From Lineus longissimus (taxonomy: Eukaryota; Nemertea; Pilidiophora; Heteronemertea; Lineidae): 64,000 nt of DNA. A program made the position numbers and the translations under genes. Numbering within the stretch: the first letter of the stretch is position 1; each line of letters opens with the position of its first letter. This document shows, piece after piece, positions 1-11,545 of the stretch. The notes beneath the pieces were generated by a model. That model was given only the letters and a program-made list of their open reading frames with translations. It had not been told where the DNA came from and made no database searches. The stretch covers positions 3,038,001 to 3,102,000 of the forward strand of contig NC_088319.1 in the NCBI RefSeq assembly GCF_910592395.1, read 5' to 3'.

Positions 1-150
1 CGATTCACTTATAAGAGAGATATCACACTTTTTAGGTTTTCACTTTTGGCCTGCTGATGGCTAAGTCAAGAATCAGATCGGACCGAAGTCAGTGTCTGAG
101 GTCATCCGACTTGGAGAGTCCTAGCAGTTAAGAAACGTACCACTTTTTTT
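1..150. repeat. Fragment of GTC/GAC foldback family at window edge
   Basis: Contains 'gagatatcacactttttagg', a diverged ggcc(c)ctggtggc block, 'aatcagatcggacc' and 'gttaagaaacgtaccac', in the same order as in the 300-bp units elsewhere. Cut by the left edge. Confidence 0.65.
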
Positions 151-740
151 GAAGCCTGATACAGATGACATGGACAGTGAGGATCCTGGCTCTATTTCTG
201 GACGTCTCATCAGAAAGATGAGATCTATGGTGGAGCATCTTCACAGTTACGCAGTCACGTCACACTTGGTAGCGACATGAGCTTCCAGTCGTTCAGTAGC
301 CAGGGTGCCAGTGACTATTGTGAATGACAGACTCCACTATAGAGCAGTCTGCTCCTTTATTTCCCTTCAACCATGTATAAAACACATCTATTTTCCCAAC
401 ATCAAATGATTTTTATCAAAAACAGCTCATTTCCACAGACATTCCTTTTTTGATTTCATGGTTTCTACTGTAAAAGTGAACGGCAAGCTTCTCCTATTAA
501 ATGCCTTACTCCATTGAACATTCACTAAGTCAATGCATTTTCAATCTGTGCATAAAAACCCTCCTCATTTCACCAACTTGTCATTTTTGCTTCCTGCACT
601 TCACCGCCGCAAGCTCTTGCTGAGAGCTAGTTCATGTTTTGAATGTATGTGTACTTTTGCAATAACTTCGTACCAGATTGTTACCTTTCTCCGTGCCAAC
701 GATGTACATTGTATTCCTTTGTCTCCTCAATGAATAGTTA

Positions 741-905
741 GGCCCAAATTCATAAAAGGCGTTTAAGGGTTAGACATGTACAACTTCTCTCTTATCAGTT
801 TCAGGGCCTATTCATATTCTGCGAAGATTTGCATGAAGGGCCAGAATCTGTCTATTCAGTAGTTAAACGCTGTTTTAAGCTAAACGCCCTTTATGAATTT
901 GGCCC
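741..905. repeat. MITE-like inverted repeat (GGCCCAAATTCATAAA...)
   Basis: Ends ggcccaaattcataaaaggc and its near complement gccctttatgaatttggcc bracket a 165-bp block with no coding frame. Confidence 0.7.
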
Positions 906-1137
906 TTAGTGTGCAGAAACCTTGTGTAATTTGTTCGTTTTTCTATACAAGAGTTGGGGTAGGAGACTCGAATTCTAATTGTATTACATGTATTTGTTTT
1001 GTCATCTTGAGTTGTATTGCTTGATATAATAATTTGTATTATTGTAAGGGGCCGATGGCCTTAATCATTAATAAAAGTTTATTAGTATTATTATGTTATT
1101 ATAATAATAATTATTATTATTATTATTATTATCATAG
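906..1137 (+). repeat. Retroposon 3' tail with ATT microsatellite
   Basis: ttgtaaggggccgatggcct, followed by aataaaag and an (att)n run, looks like the 3' end of a CR1/L2-type LINE or a SINE using it. No reverse transcriptase is visible. Confidence 0.45.
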
Positions 1138-1519
1138 TTAAATAAGGAAATGCAATAATGCGAGCATCAAGGATCTGGGCATGATGTACGGCCGCCCAGA
1201 CTGATACTGTGAAAGAGACAAAATTTCATTTCTCCATTGATTCCTCTTGATGTTGTCACCAGACAAAGTAAAGAAGACAGAGGTGGATTGACATTCTTCA
1301 TCTTCATTGTTCACTGCTATAATAGACTCAACATTCATTTCGTTAGATAAGATGATGTAAAGAACTTCTTCGGTTCAGGACCAGCACATCAGATGCCGCT
1401 TGTTTAGTTGACATTGTTTCAAAGAGAGGATTGCCACAGTCAATGGGACCCCCTGTTCAACAACGTAGAATAGCGTCATTGGGCACTGAATGGTTGGGTG
1501 TAATAGACGTAGACCTATC

Positions 1520-1612
1520 TACAGGGAGGCCCAGAATTATTTTCCTTTGGACAATAGAATTCTATTGTGTATCCCGATTGTGCGAGGGAAAATAATTCTG
1601 GGCCACCCTGTA
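1520..1612. repeat. Short MITE (GGCCCAGAATTATTTTCC TIR), copy 1
   Basis: tacagggaggcccagaatta at one end, taattctgggccaccctgta at the other. The centre contains caatagaattctattgt. Confidence 0.8.
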
Positions 1613-1764
1613 CATCGCTATACACTCAAGGTGTTAACATTCAGTGTCAATTCAACTTTTGAACCCAGATATCCTTGCTCCTTTACGAAGATGCCCCCCT
1701 TACTATTCCACACATGACACACTTGTAGAAACTATCTCGACTGTCCTAAATACATTCTACTCTT

Positions 1765-1966
1765 TAGTAAGCATGTAATTAAGTCAAGAATCAAATCGGA
1801 CCAAAATTCATTGTCAAAGGTCACCTGACCTGAGGGGTCCTGTGTACAAAGTTTCAAGTTCATAGCTCCAGCGGTTAAGAAAAATGCCACTGTTTTTGAA
1901 ACAGGATAGACAATGACGACGATGACAACGGACACAGCGGTGTTGTATAGACAGCGAGCCAATGAG
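1765..1966. repeat. Fragment of GTC/GAC foldback family
   Basis: Last unit plus a degenerate GAC tract (gacgacgatgacaacggacacagc) and a diverged gcgagcc end. The same unit order as at 11340-11588. Confidence 0.65.
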
Positions 1967-2099
1967 TACAAAATGACATAATAAGGATTTTCTAGTGACC
2001 AAGTTTTAATTAATTCATCATAAGATTGGGACAATCACAAGAAAGTCAGATGGAAATATAACTCAAGAAACCTTTATGACAATGAAACCTTTATGACAA

Positions 2100-2325
2100 T
2101 AAGGGAGAAAACACAATTTTTCCATTTTTGACCTCTGGCCCCCTGGTGGCAAAACCGTGCATCATATGAGGCCGCGATTCGGTCTATGAGTAGCGTCACC
2201 TCGGGGTACATGTGTACCAAGTTAGAGTTCAAAAGCTTGAGCGGTTACAAAACGTGCCACCCATGTCTAACGACGACGACGACGGACAACGCGTGATGGC
2301 AAAGGCTCACAGGTGAGCCAAAAAC
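2100..2325. repeat. Fragment of GTC/GAC foldback family
   Basis: ggccccctggtggcaaaacc, then aaacgtgccacc, acgacgacgacgacgg and aggtgagccaaaaac. One diverged unit with its microsatellite end. Confidence 0.7.
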
Positions 2326-2663
2326 TATCGCTGCTTTTTAAAGTCCAAGTAATTCTGCCGTTGTTAAGACGATCCCGTTATGTCAAAGTATGCATCTTCG
2401 CTCAAAGTATCACAACATTTGAAGTGTGGATCAAGCACAACCTGCTTTAGGTTATTTATCACTGACTCCTACTTTGACTTCGATTAGAGTAGGAGTCTGA
2501 CTGCGCACAACCTCCCTGAGATTCGCAACAAAGTGAATTGGAAGACATGGTATAAGCAAAGTATAACTGATATCTTTATTTCTAAAAAAAATTCATGCAT
2601 ACCACATGTTGTACTAAGAAAACAAATCCATTATGATATGTTATAAACTACAAGTACACAACT

Positions 2664-2844
2664 ACAGTAGAACCTCCCTTAGCGGACACCTCCCTATTAA
2701 GGACAACCTCTCTATTAAGGACACTCATTCTGGTCCCAAATTGGTTGTTTCCATTCAATTTGACCTCTCTAATCAGGACACCTCTCTATTAAGGACAGCA
2801 TTTGTCAGTACCGAGAGTGTCCTTGATAGAGCGGTTCTACTGTA
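2664..2844. repeat. CAGTAGAACCTC MITE family, copy 1
   Basis: Inverted ends acagtagaacctccc and gagcggttctactgta, with internal tctctattaaggacac repeated in both orientations. Non-coding. Confidence 0.85.
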
Positions 2845-3050
2845 CTTCAGTTGAAGGAGGGGCTCATTTGATTTACATCATTTCTAACAAGAATTTATGA
2901 AGACTGGTACATGGTCTCTATGAATTCTTGCTTCCAAGTTGAGAAATCTTCCAGGAAACTGAGGAAAAATACGATAATTGTCATAGACTTGCCAGTTTTG
3001 GAACGCAAGAAATTTTATAACACCTTGGATAAGACCTGTCCTCTTCAGGA

Positions 3051-3893
3051 AGTGAGCAAAAAAATTCCTTTTTTTGTTGACAAAAATATCAGTTAGTGAT
3101 GGATGTCTAGTATCTATTCTTAGTACACAACATAACTGTAATAAGAGGGATCATTCTAAACAGCGTCCACCAGCACATTTCCTGAATTGAAGTGAGCAAA
3201 AAATCCCATTTTTGTTTACAAAAAGATCATTTAGTGATTGGATGTCTAGTATCTATTTTTAGTACACAATATAACTTTAATAAGAGGGGTCATTCTAAAC
3301 AGCGTCCACCAGCACATTTCCTGAATTGAAGTGAGCAAAAAATCCCATTTTTGTTTACAAAAAGATCATTTAGTGATGGATGTCTAGTGTCTATTCATAG
3401 TACACAACATAACTTTAATAAGAGGGGTCATTCTAAACAGCGTCCACCAGCACATTTCCTGAATGTTTCATGACATTTGTGCGCTAGATTTATTGTGAGT
3501 TGTTGTCTAAAATGTACCAGTGTCAACGACCCAGTCGGTGGACTGGGCTTCCAATACTACACATGCTTCCCGAAATTGGTGGCTTTCATTGGAACTAACT
3601 TTTTCCCCTTGTCCGTCATTAAAGGCATTCAAGTGTGTTGGTCAACCATGACTATCTCCTTTGTCCCTCCACCATTAGGCCTAGTTTCCCCCTATGACAT
3701 CACTATTTCGGACACTCAGCGCCCCTTTTCTGGAAAGGCGTATAGGAGCCTTGTGATTTTCGAGAATAACTCCCTCATGTTACATTCAAATGTCATGAAA
3801 TTTTCAGGAAATGTGCTTCATGGTGTACTGATTTCAATTATTGCTACTAAATTTTGATGACTTTAATCCTGGTGGACGCTGTTTAGGATGACC
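3051..3893. repeat. AAACAGCGTCCACCAG family element with internal triplication
   Basis: A 139-bp unit (agtgagcaaaaaatccc ... aaacagcgtccaccagcac) is repeated three times at 3051-3466. The element ends with ggtggacgctgtttaggatg at about 3893. A second repeat shared with 13072-13257 is nested at 3564-3754. Confidence 0.75.
3564..3754 (+). repeat. 190-bp repeat nested in another element, copy 1
   Basis: catgcttcccgaaattggtg through tctggaaaggcgtatagg; nearly identical to 13072-13257. In both places it sits inside a different, older element. Confidence 0.8.
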
Positions 3894-3928
3894 GAATCGG
3901 AGTACCAACCTTACAAACAAATTACTAT

Positions 3929-4162
3929 TTAACCCTTTCGCTGCGGATGTACGCCAACTGGCGACTCAAATAAAAATGCCTATCGTGCGGCCGTAGGCCG
4001 GTTGACGAATTCGCCTATTTTGATTCCTATGTGTTATAGACTGATATGCAGTTCTGTAAATGTCTGATAGATGGCAATAGTGTTTCATTTATAAGTGGTC
4101 CTCCATGGAATTAGAATGGTAGAGAACAATAGAAATTTTGGGTTCCGCAGTGAAAGGGTTAA
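3929..4162. repeat. TTAACCCTTTCGCTGCGGA MITE, copy 1
   Basis: Ends ttaaccctttcgctgcgga and tccgcagtgaaagggttaa. The TTAA at each end is compatible with TTAA-targeting (piggyBac-like) mobilisation, an inference. Confidence 0.8.
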
Positions 4163-4445
4163 AGCGCAGTGAAGCAATAACATGAAGCACAACATAAAAG
4201 TGTCATATCAAGGAACAACAGCTGTTTATTTACCATTATTAGTATAAATAGAAGCACAGAAAACATACATTTCATTTCAAAGATAAAATTGTTTTTTGTT
4301 AAATTGAGAAGCACCAGGAATGGAGTCCACCTGAACAATGAATTTTCATATAAAATGTTATAAATCTCGAACAAATTTTAAAATAAAATCATCATTTGAG
4401 TCTTCGAGGTGAAGTAGTCTCTTGTAATCGCTTAAAAAATATGCA

Positions 4446-4853
4446 TTAACCCTTTAGCTACTGAAGATTTTTGATACATTTCCTGTATTTCCCTGAAGCA
4501 TGCGAATAAACGTAGCTCGGCCCAAGGATCAAGTGACAAATTCGGCCAAACTTTGCCCAGCACCATATGGACATTTTGCATGCATTCAACGCCTTTGATC
4601 ATAAGTCACCTGGAAATGAGGTTCTAGTACCAAATTTTATTAACAGATGTATCTACAAGTCATCTGAAATCGATGTCTACGAGGTGGGCCGGCCCAGAAT
4701 TATTTTCCCACACACAAAGGATACACAATAGACTTCTATTGTCCAAAGGAAAATAATTCTGGGCCACCCTGTAGAGCTGGCCGAGATTGGCCATACAGGG
4801 ATATAGAATTTTTATAGCGGCCGAAATTGGCCGTACATTAGCTAAAGGGTTAA
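4446..4853. repeat. TTAACCCTTTAGCT MITE, copy 2, with nested copy of the GGCCCAGAATTATTTTCC MITE
   Basis: Outer ends ttaaccctttagctac and ttagctaaagggttaa. An inner 87-bp element at 4687-4773 carries ggcccagaattattttccc and its complement. Confidence 0.78.
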
Positions 4854-4952
4854 AGCAGATTCAAGGAACGAAATGGCACGGATAATCAGGTAAAGAAAAT
4901 GCATTTATGTGATATGAAGCACAAATTTGTAACCTAATTTCTAAACTATACG

Positions 4953-5102
4953 ATAGAGGTTCTTCACGTGACGTCACGACGTCACGTTTTGACGGCCACC
5001 TGCCAATGCATTTCCTTTACGTCGTGACCACGTGTGACGGCCAAGATGGCCGTGCAATACAATTGGCAACGTCATCTTGTGACATCAGTGAAGAACCTCT
5101 AT
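4953..5102. repeat. MITE with ATAGAGGTTCTTCAC ends
   Basis: atagaggttcttcacgtgac at the left, gtgaagaacctctatat at the right; 150 bp, with cacgtgacgtcacgacgtcac near one end. Confidence 0.75.
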
Positions 5103-5681
5103 ATATTACTGTAAAACAAACAATTAATACAATTGGACTATCCTGAGGTTTCAAACTCCATTTCAAAAAAAAAGGCACACTGATTTTGAGTGACTCGCAC
5201 CTGCTCTGAAAATGAAATACTTGAAAAAAAATTTATCCATCCGAAACGTCAATATCCAAAGTATCTAAAAATACTCACTCTAAATACTGAAAACTTTTCC
5301 AAGTCATTTTAGGCTTGTTAACAAGAGGGGCAATTTTTTCATGAAATGGAGTATGTCCTTTCAGCATAGAATTCCACTACAATGGCACTACATAACATAA
5401 ATATATGGACACAAACTAAAACATTGAAGCAGCCTTTTGGATAAAATTAAGTAAACTTGGTTATCATAATTATGCTATGATAATAAATTATTATCATGAT
5501 TTTATAATAATATTAAATATCATGCAACAAATAGGATCTGGGATGTAAATCTCATCAAATATACTACAAAGCAACACACTAATGAATATAGTACTAACAA
5601 AATTGGTCAGTGATATTTAAAGGAAAGTGGCATAGTCCCATGGCTGACACATCAATGGGCATGTTGACCACAAATCAGGTC
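5103..5681. other. AT-rich spacer downstream of the caspase-like gene
   Basis: No coding frame, inverted repeat or RNA signal recognised. AT-rich, with ataattatgctatgataata-type short palindromes near 5470. Confidence 0.5.
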
Positions 5682-5900
5682 TTAAAGGGACAATATAGGC
5701 AGCAGCAAGGCAGGCAAGATAAAGTTATCCAAAGCTGCCGATAGGGATCTCTCCCATCTCTCAGTACTTCAAAACTAATCATGCTTGTACATAAATGTAC
5801 GAGGAATATATTTAGGGGTGAATCAAATGACCTTGTGGCCTATAAGTCACCAAAAGATGGCCAATTTAACCCCCCTTCTCCTGGCGATGGTCCCCTATAA
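5682..5900. repeat. GGGGGACTATAGGCAGGAGC MITE family, copy 1
   Basis: Left end ttaaagggacaatataggca, right end ctggcgatggtcccctataa. It ends 14 bp beyond the stop codon of the caspase-like gene and would lie in its 3'UTR. Confidence 0.75.
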
Positions 5901-5913
5901 AAGTCCTCCAGCG

Positions 5914-8900
5914 TCAAGCGTCTTTTTTTTCCTCCGATTCCTCATCGTCACTTAGGCCTTCCTCATCCTCCACATCTAAGATCTTGGGTAGTTCAACGAT
6001 GGTGTTAGCCAGGGGCAGGTTGTCCAGATATGCACCAAGCTAAAAAGGTTAAAGGAGAATGCTGTTCGTAATTGCTTGTACATGTAGTCCAGGAAAACAG
6101 AATAATAATAATAAATAATAATAAAAGTGCTTATACAGCGCACTACGTTTCAGTGAAACGTCAGTGCGATTTACAATATAAAACATTCTTGATTTTAAAA
6201 CACCTTTAAAACAACATTTAAAAGGATTCGAAAAGGTGGGTTTTAACCGTGACCTTGAAGCTGTCCACCGAACCAGCACACCTGATGTGTGGGGGGCAGA
6301 TCGTTCCATAGAAGGGGAGCGGTGACTGAGTACGTCCAGAGTGAATTTATTAGATATACAACGCACTAATGCAAGTATCAATTCGTGTCTTGTACCCACC
6401 CTCCTCAAGGGTACGACACCTTATCACCCTATAACGACATCTTAAGGCTCACGCATCACCCTTTTTTCACCAATGCTACTTTTTCTTTCGTCAAGACATC
6501 ACCATCAACAATATATCAGTTATCACCATCATATAAAGTAACCGGACTAATTTCACTGGGTAAGGCTGTATGTTCGACAAGACATCGACACATTAGTATC
6601 CTTATTCTTTCCAGCTTCGCCAAATTTTCACTAAAGGAAAAATAAATACTACTCAAGCATCGGCAAAGATTAGTGGTGATAGCTTAACTACCCTTGAGGA
6701 GGGGGGGTACAAGAAACGAATTGATACTTGCATAAGTTTAACCTGGTATTGATAGTACAGTAGAACCTCTCTATCAAGGACAGCCTCAGGACTGACAAAT
6801 ACTGTCCTTTTTAGAGAGGTGTCCTGATTAGAGAGGTCGAAATGAATAGAAACAATCAATTTGGGACCAGAACCCGTGTCCTTAATAGAGAGGTTGTCAT
6901 TAATAGAGAGGTTTCCGCTAAGGGAGATTCTACTGTATTTGTAAATCTGCCCACAAAACCGCAATGTTAAAATTTAGATTATTAACGCTATTGGAAATTT
7001 TCAGATTCAATTACAAATTTCAAATTTTTAACAAACAGCGTAGGACTTTAAGGCAGTCCTCTTCAAAAGGTGTCCACTCATATTCTTGCAGTTTCTTACC
7101 TTCTGCATATCCTTGGAATCTAACGCAACCTCAACCTCGTCCACCTTATCAACTACCTCATCTCCAGCTCCATCAGCCTCGTCACCATCCGTCGCGTCAA
7201 AGCCCTTATGCATCCTTCCACCGACGCCCGCAGACTTTTTACTCTGCTTGTGATCATCAACAACACATGTCAACAACAATACTATCTCTGCAAACTCTGG
7301 GTAATCGTAATCAAAATTCGACAGAGTCTTTACCTAAAATGGAAACAGAAAAATGTTTAACAGGAGTATCTTTGCTTTTAAGCTATTAGAGTCTATATTC
7401 AAACTACAGTAGAACCTCTATTAAGGACACCGTCCGGAATGAAAGGTGTCCTGATTAGGGAGGTCAGATTCAATAAAATCAACCATTCTGGGACCAAAAG
7501 TAGTGTCCTTAAAGGGGGACTATAGGCAGGAGCAGAGGGGCTAATTTGGCCATCTTCAGGTGACTAATATACAGAGTAATGTCAGACTCAGCCCTAAATA
7601 CATTCCTCATACAAGCAGGAATCAACGTACCGTAAGATGTGAGAAACCCCTATTGGCAACTTTGTGTAACTTAATCTCGCCTGCCTCTCTTAAATCAGAA
7701 CATCTCTCTATTAAGGACAGCACTTGTCAGTCCGGAGGGTGTCCTTAATAGAGAGGTTCTACTGTATCTGACATACCTTACTAGCGTAGTACTCTATATA
7801 AAGGCGTAGGTCCAAGACACCTGGGGCGAGGTTATAGTTGATGGTTTTGTAAAGAATCTCAGATATGGTGATAAATCCTTCTAGGAGAGTTGAGGCCTGA
7901 AGATAAAAGTTGGTTTAAAGTGATACTATGATGTGATTTACAACTTTGCGGAAATACGTCCGTTTTTAATTGTTGATCACAAATGTAAAGCTCACATTTT
8001 CCATTTTTGATTACCGGTAGATTTATTATAAAATCGCTGAATGTAAATCACCGCGACCGCGAAAATGTTCATGTTGTGACGTCATCAACGAAAACGGCAT
8101 CGAAGCGAGCCGTCCGGGCGGGATTAAACCATCAATTTCTAGAAAATGTGCATTTCGATTCGAAAACCTTACCGATTTATGAGAAAGTGACGTAGTCATT
8201 TGTCAAAAACAGCTAAAACATTATATGGTGAAATTTGACACGAGTTACCCTTTAAACATAAAACAGTGGTCTGGTTCAGTTGGTTGGACTGCAGCATCAG
8301 ATGGCAGTCTTTACACCAGGTTAGTCCACAGGGCTTGACATGCATCAACACCCTATTGTTAAATCTCATGACGTCACTCTTGCGTGTGTGACTTTGGCTT
8401 GGCCTTGGCATGGCTGCTCAGGACCTAATAAACGTATTGGTCCTGGGGGTCTCTGGTCGTGAAGATGAAATTCTCGGTGTTAGAAGAGAATCTTTAATGA
8501 AACGGCCAGGGGCCATTGTGCTCACCGTATACATCTTTTAGTAGGCAGGATCATGCTTAGTTTAGAGGTGAATATGGTGAACACAATCAGGCATGAAGAC
8601 TTTTTGGCTCACCGTAGGGGAGTCTATACGATACCGCAGTGTCCGTCGTCCGTCGTCGTCCGTCGTCGTCGTCGTCGTCGTCCGTCGTATCCTAGTTCAA
8701 AAACAGTGGCACGTTTTTTAACCGCTAGGCCTATGAACTTAAAACTTTGTACACATGACCCCCTAGGTCAGATGACCCGTGACACTAAATTTCTGTCCGA
8801 TCTGATTCTCTACTTGGCCACCAGGGGGCAAAATGTGGATATCTAAAAAGTGTGATATCTCGCTTATTAGTGACTTGTTTTCGATTAAACTTTTGTGGTA

Positions 8901-11496
8901 GGTACTCATAGCAAGGATACATCATATATCTTACGGGTTTTTAATTTGATCTACTTTTCAAGGTCGCAGAGGTCAAATGGCGTGAATTGGCCGTTTGAGT
9001 GTAACTATGGCACGTTTCTCAACCACCAAAGCTATGAGCTTGAAACTTGGTACATATAACCCCCTATATCAGATAACCTCTGGTGCTGAATTTCAGCCTG
9101 ATCTGATTCTTGACTTTGCCACCAGGGGGCCAAAACAGAAAAAGTAAGAAGTGCAATAGCCTGCTTATTAGCAAATTGTTTTTGATGAAATTTTTATGGC
9201 AGGGACCCCTAGCAAGGTTACCTCAGATGTTGCACGATTTTTCGGATTTGACCTACTTTTTAAGGTCGCAGAGGTCAAATGGCGTAAATATGCCGTTTGA
9301 GTGTAACTATGGCACGTTTCTCAACCGCAACAGTTATGAACTTGAAACTTTGAACAAATGACCCCCTAGGTCAGTTGACCTTTTACACTGAATTTTGGTT
9401 CGGTCTGATTATTGACTTGGCCACCAGGGGGCCCAAACTCAAAACTCAAAAAGTGTGATTTCTCGCTTATTACTGATTTGTTTTTGATAAAAGTTTCATG
9501 GTAGGTACTCCCAGCAAGGATACATCACATATCTTACGGGTTTTTGATTTGACCCACCTTTCAAGTTCACAGAGGTCAAAGTTGAAAACTTTACCGTTCT
9601 TGGTACGTTTTGTCGTTGTTCAATGTAAAGAGTTTTAATTTTGTGTAATGATGCATCTAAGAAGCCACTATTTGTATGCCAAGTTTCAGCCAGATCGGAA
9701 TTCAAATATGGCCGAAATTGCATGTTTTGTGGGTTTTTCCTCGTATTGTGGCAATCCAAAGGTCGTGAGTTCAAACCCCGGTCAAGGACAGCCAAAAATA
9801 TTTTTATTTTTCATCTTTTCCTTTTTTTTTCTGAGTTCTATCTTACATTTTCTTCATTTTTTGATTTATTTGGTGCCATAGATTTAATTAGGCGGCCATC
9901 TTGGAAATCGTTTTTTGCCGATTGCTGTAGTGTAACGAGTGATGAAATTGTTATGGTCAGGTGGATGTGTCTACATCACATATCACCCTGGTTTGTTATT
10001 TGACCTACCTGTCAGGGTCACTGAGGTCAAAGTTAAAAATATATTCACCGTGACCATTGTCATGGAGTGGCACGTTTCTTCACTATCATTTTCACCTAGA
10101 CTCTACAAGCTTGGAACCACAAGTCTCGGATTCACCACTTGGCCAGGGCCGGCTCTGAACTGGTCACAGATGCATGTATAAATTATGAGAGGCCTACATA
10201 CTGTAGCACTTTCTGTAACTGTCTACTAAAAATACTTACGGTGAGCACAATGGCCCCTGGCCATTTCATTTTAGATGTGTATTGATGTCAGGTAATAAGA
10301 CAGGGCAGTATATATAAGTTTATGATCCAACCAATAATTGTCTATGACATCAACAAGATCAATATCGTGTGATTGCTAAGAGTCCCTGCAATAAAAAATT
10401 CATCGAAAAAAAGTCATTAATAAGCGAGATATTGCACGTCCTACTTTTTCAGTTTTGACCCCCTGGTGGCCAAATCAAGAATCAGATCAGGCCAAAATTC
10501 GGTGTCAGAGATTATCTGATGTAGGGGGTTACATGTACCAACTTTCAAGTTCATAGCTTTAGCAGTTAAGAAACGTGCCATAGTTACACTCGAACGGTCA
10601 ATTTATGCCATTTGACCTCTGTGACATAGAAAAGGAGGTCAAATCCAAAAATCATAGGAGATGTGATGTATCCTTGCTAGGAGTCCCTGCCATAAAATTT
10701 TATCGAAAACAATTCACTCAAATAAGCAAGATATTGCACTTCTTCCTTTTTCCGTTATGGCCCCCTGGTGGCCGAATAAAGAATCAGATCAGGCCAAAAT
10801 TCGACATCAGACGTTATCTGATGTAGGGGGTTATATGCACCAAGTTTCAAGTTCATAGCTTTACTGATTAAGAAACGTGCCATAGTTTACACTCTAACAG
10901 CCAATTTACGCCATATGACTTCTGTGACCTTGAAAAGTAGGTCAAATTGAAAACCCGTATAACATGTGATGTATTCTTCCTAACAGTACCTACCATAAAA
11001 ATTTTATCGAAAACAAGTCACTTGTAAGCGAGATATCACACTTTTTAGATTTCCACTTTTGGCCCCCTGGTGGCAAAGTTAGGAATCAGATCGAACCAAA
11101 ATTCAGCACCAGAGGCTATGTGATATAGGGGGTTATATGTACCAAGTTTCAAGTTCATAGCTTTAGTGGTTAAGAAACGTGCCATAGTTTACACTCTAAT
11201 GGCCAATTTACGCCATATGACCTCTGTGACCTTGAAAACAAGGTCAAATTAAAAACCCGTATATTATAAAATGTATATTTGCTATGAGTACCTACAACAA
11301 AAGTTTTATCGAAAACAAGTCACTAATAAGCGAGATATCACACTTTTTAGATATCGACATTTGGCCCCCTGGTGGCCAAACAGAGAATCAGATCGGACCG
11401 AAAATCAGTGTCAGAGGTCAGCTGACCTAGGGCATTCTGTGTACAAAGTTTCAAGTTCATAGCCCTAGCAGTTAAGAAACGTGCCACTGTTAGGAT

Positions 11497-11545
<49 letters not shown>

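Noticed and set aside
3051-3466. CRISPR-like array (three regular repeats)
   Set aside because: Three 139-bp direct repeats without unique spacers, in a eukaryotic genome; a tandem repeat inside an element.
7028-7279. Small independent acidic protein on the minus strand
   Set aside because: It is internal to exon 8 of the caspase-like gene (7333-7100) and reads past its donor.
9745-9790. tRNA gene suggested by the B-box-like gagttcaaaccccgg
   Set aside because: No A box or cloverleaf; a SINE remnant or chance inside the foldback element.
9640-10181. Plus-strand frames of 60-120 codons within the 9-10 kb region
   Set aside because: They lie in the foldback element and are not conserved between its units.
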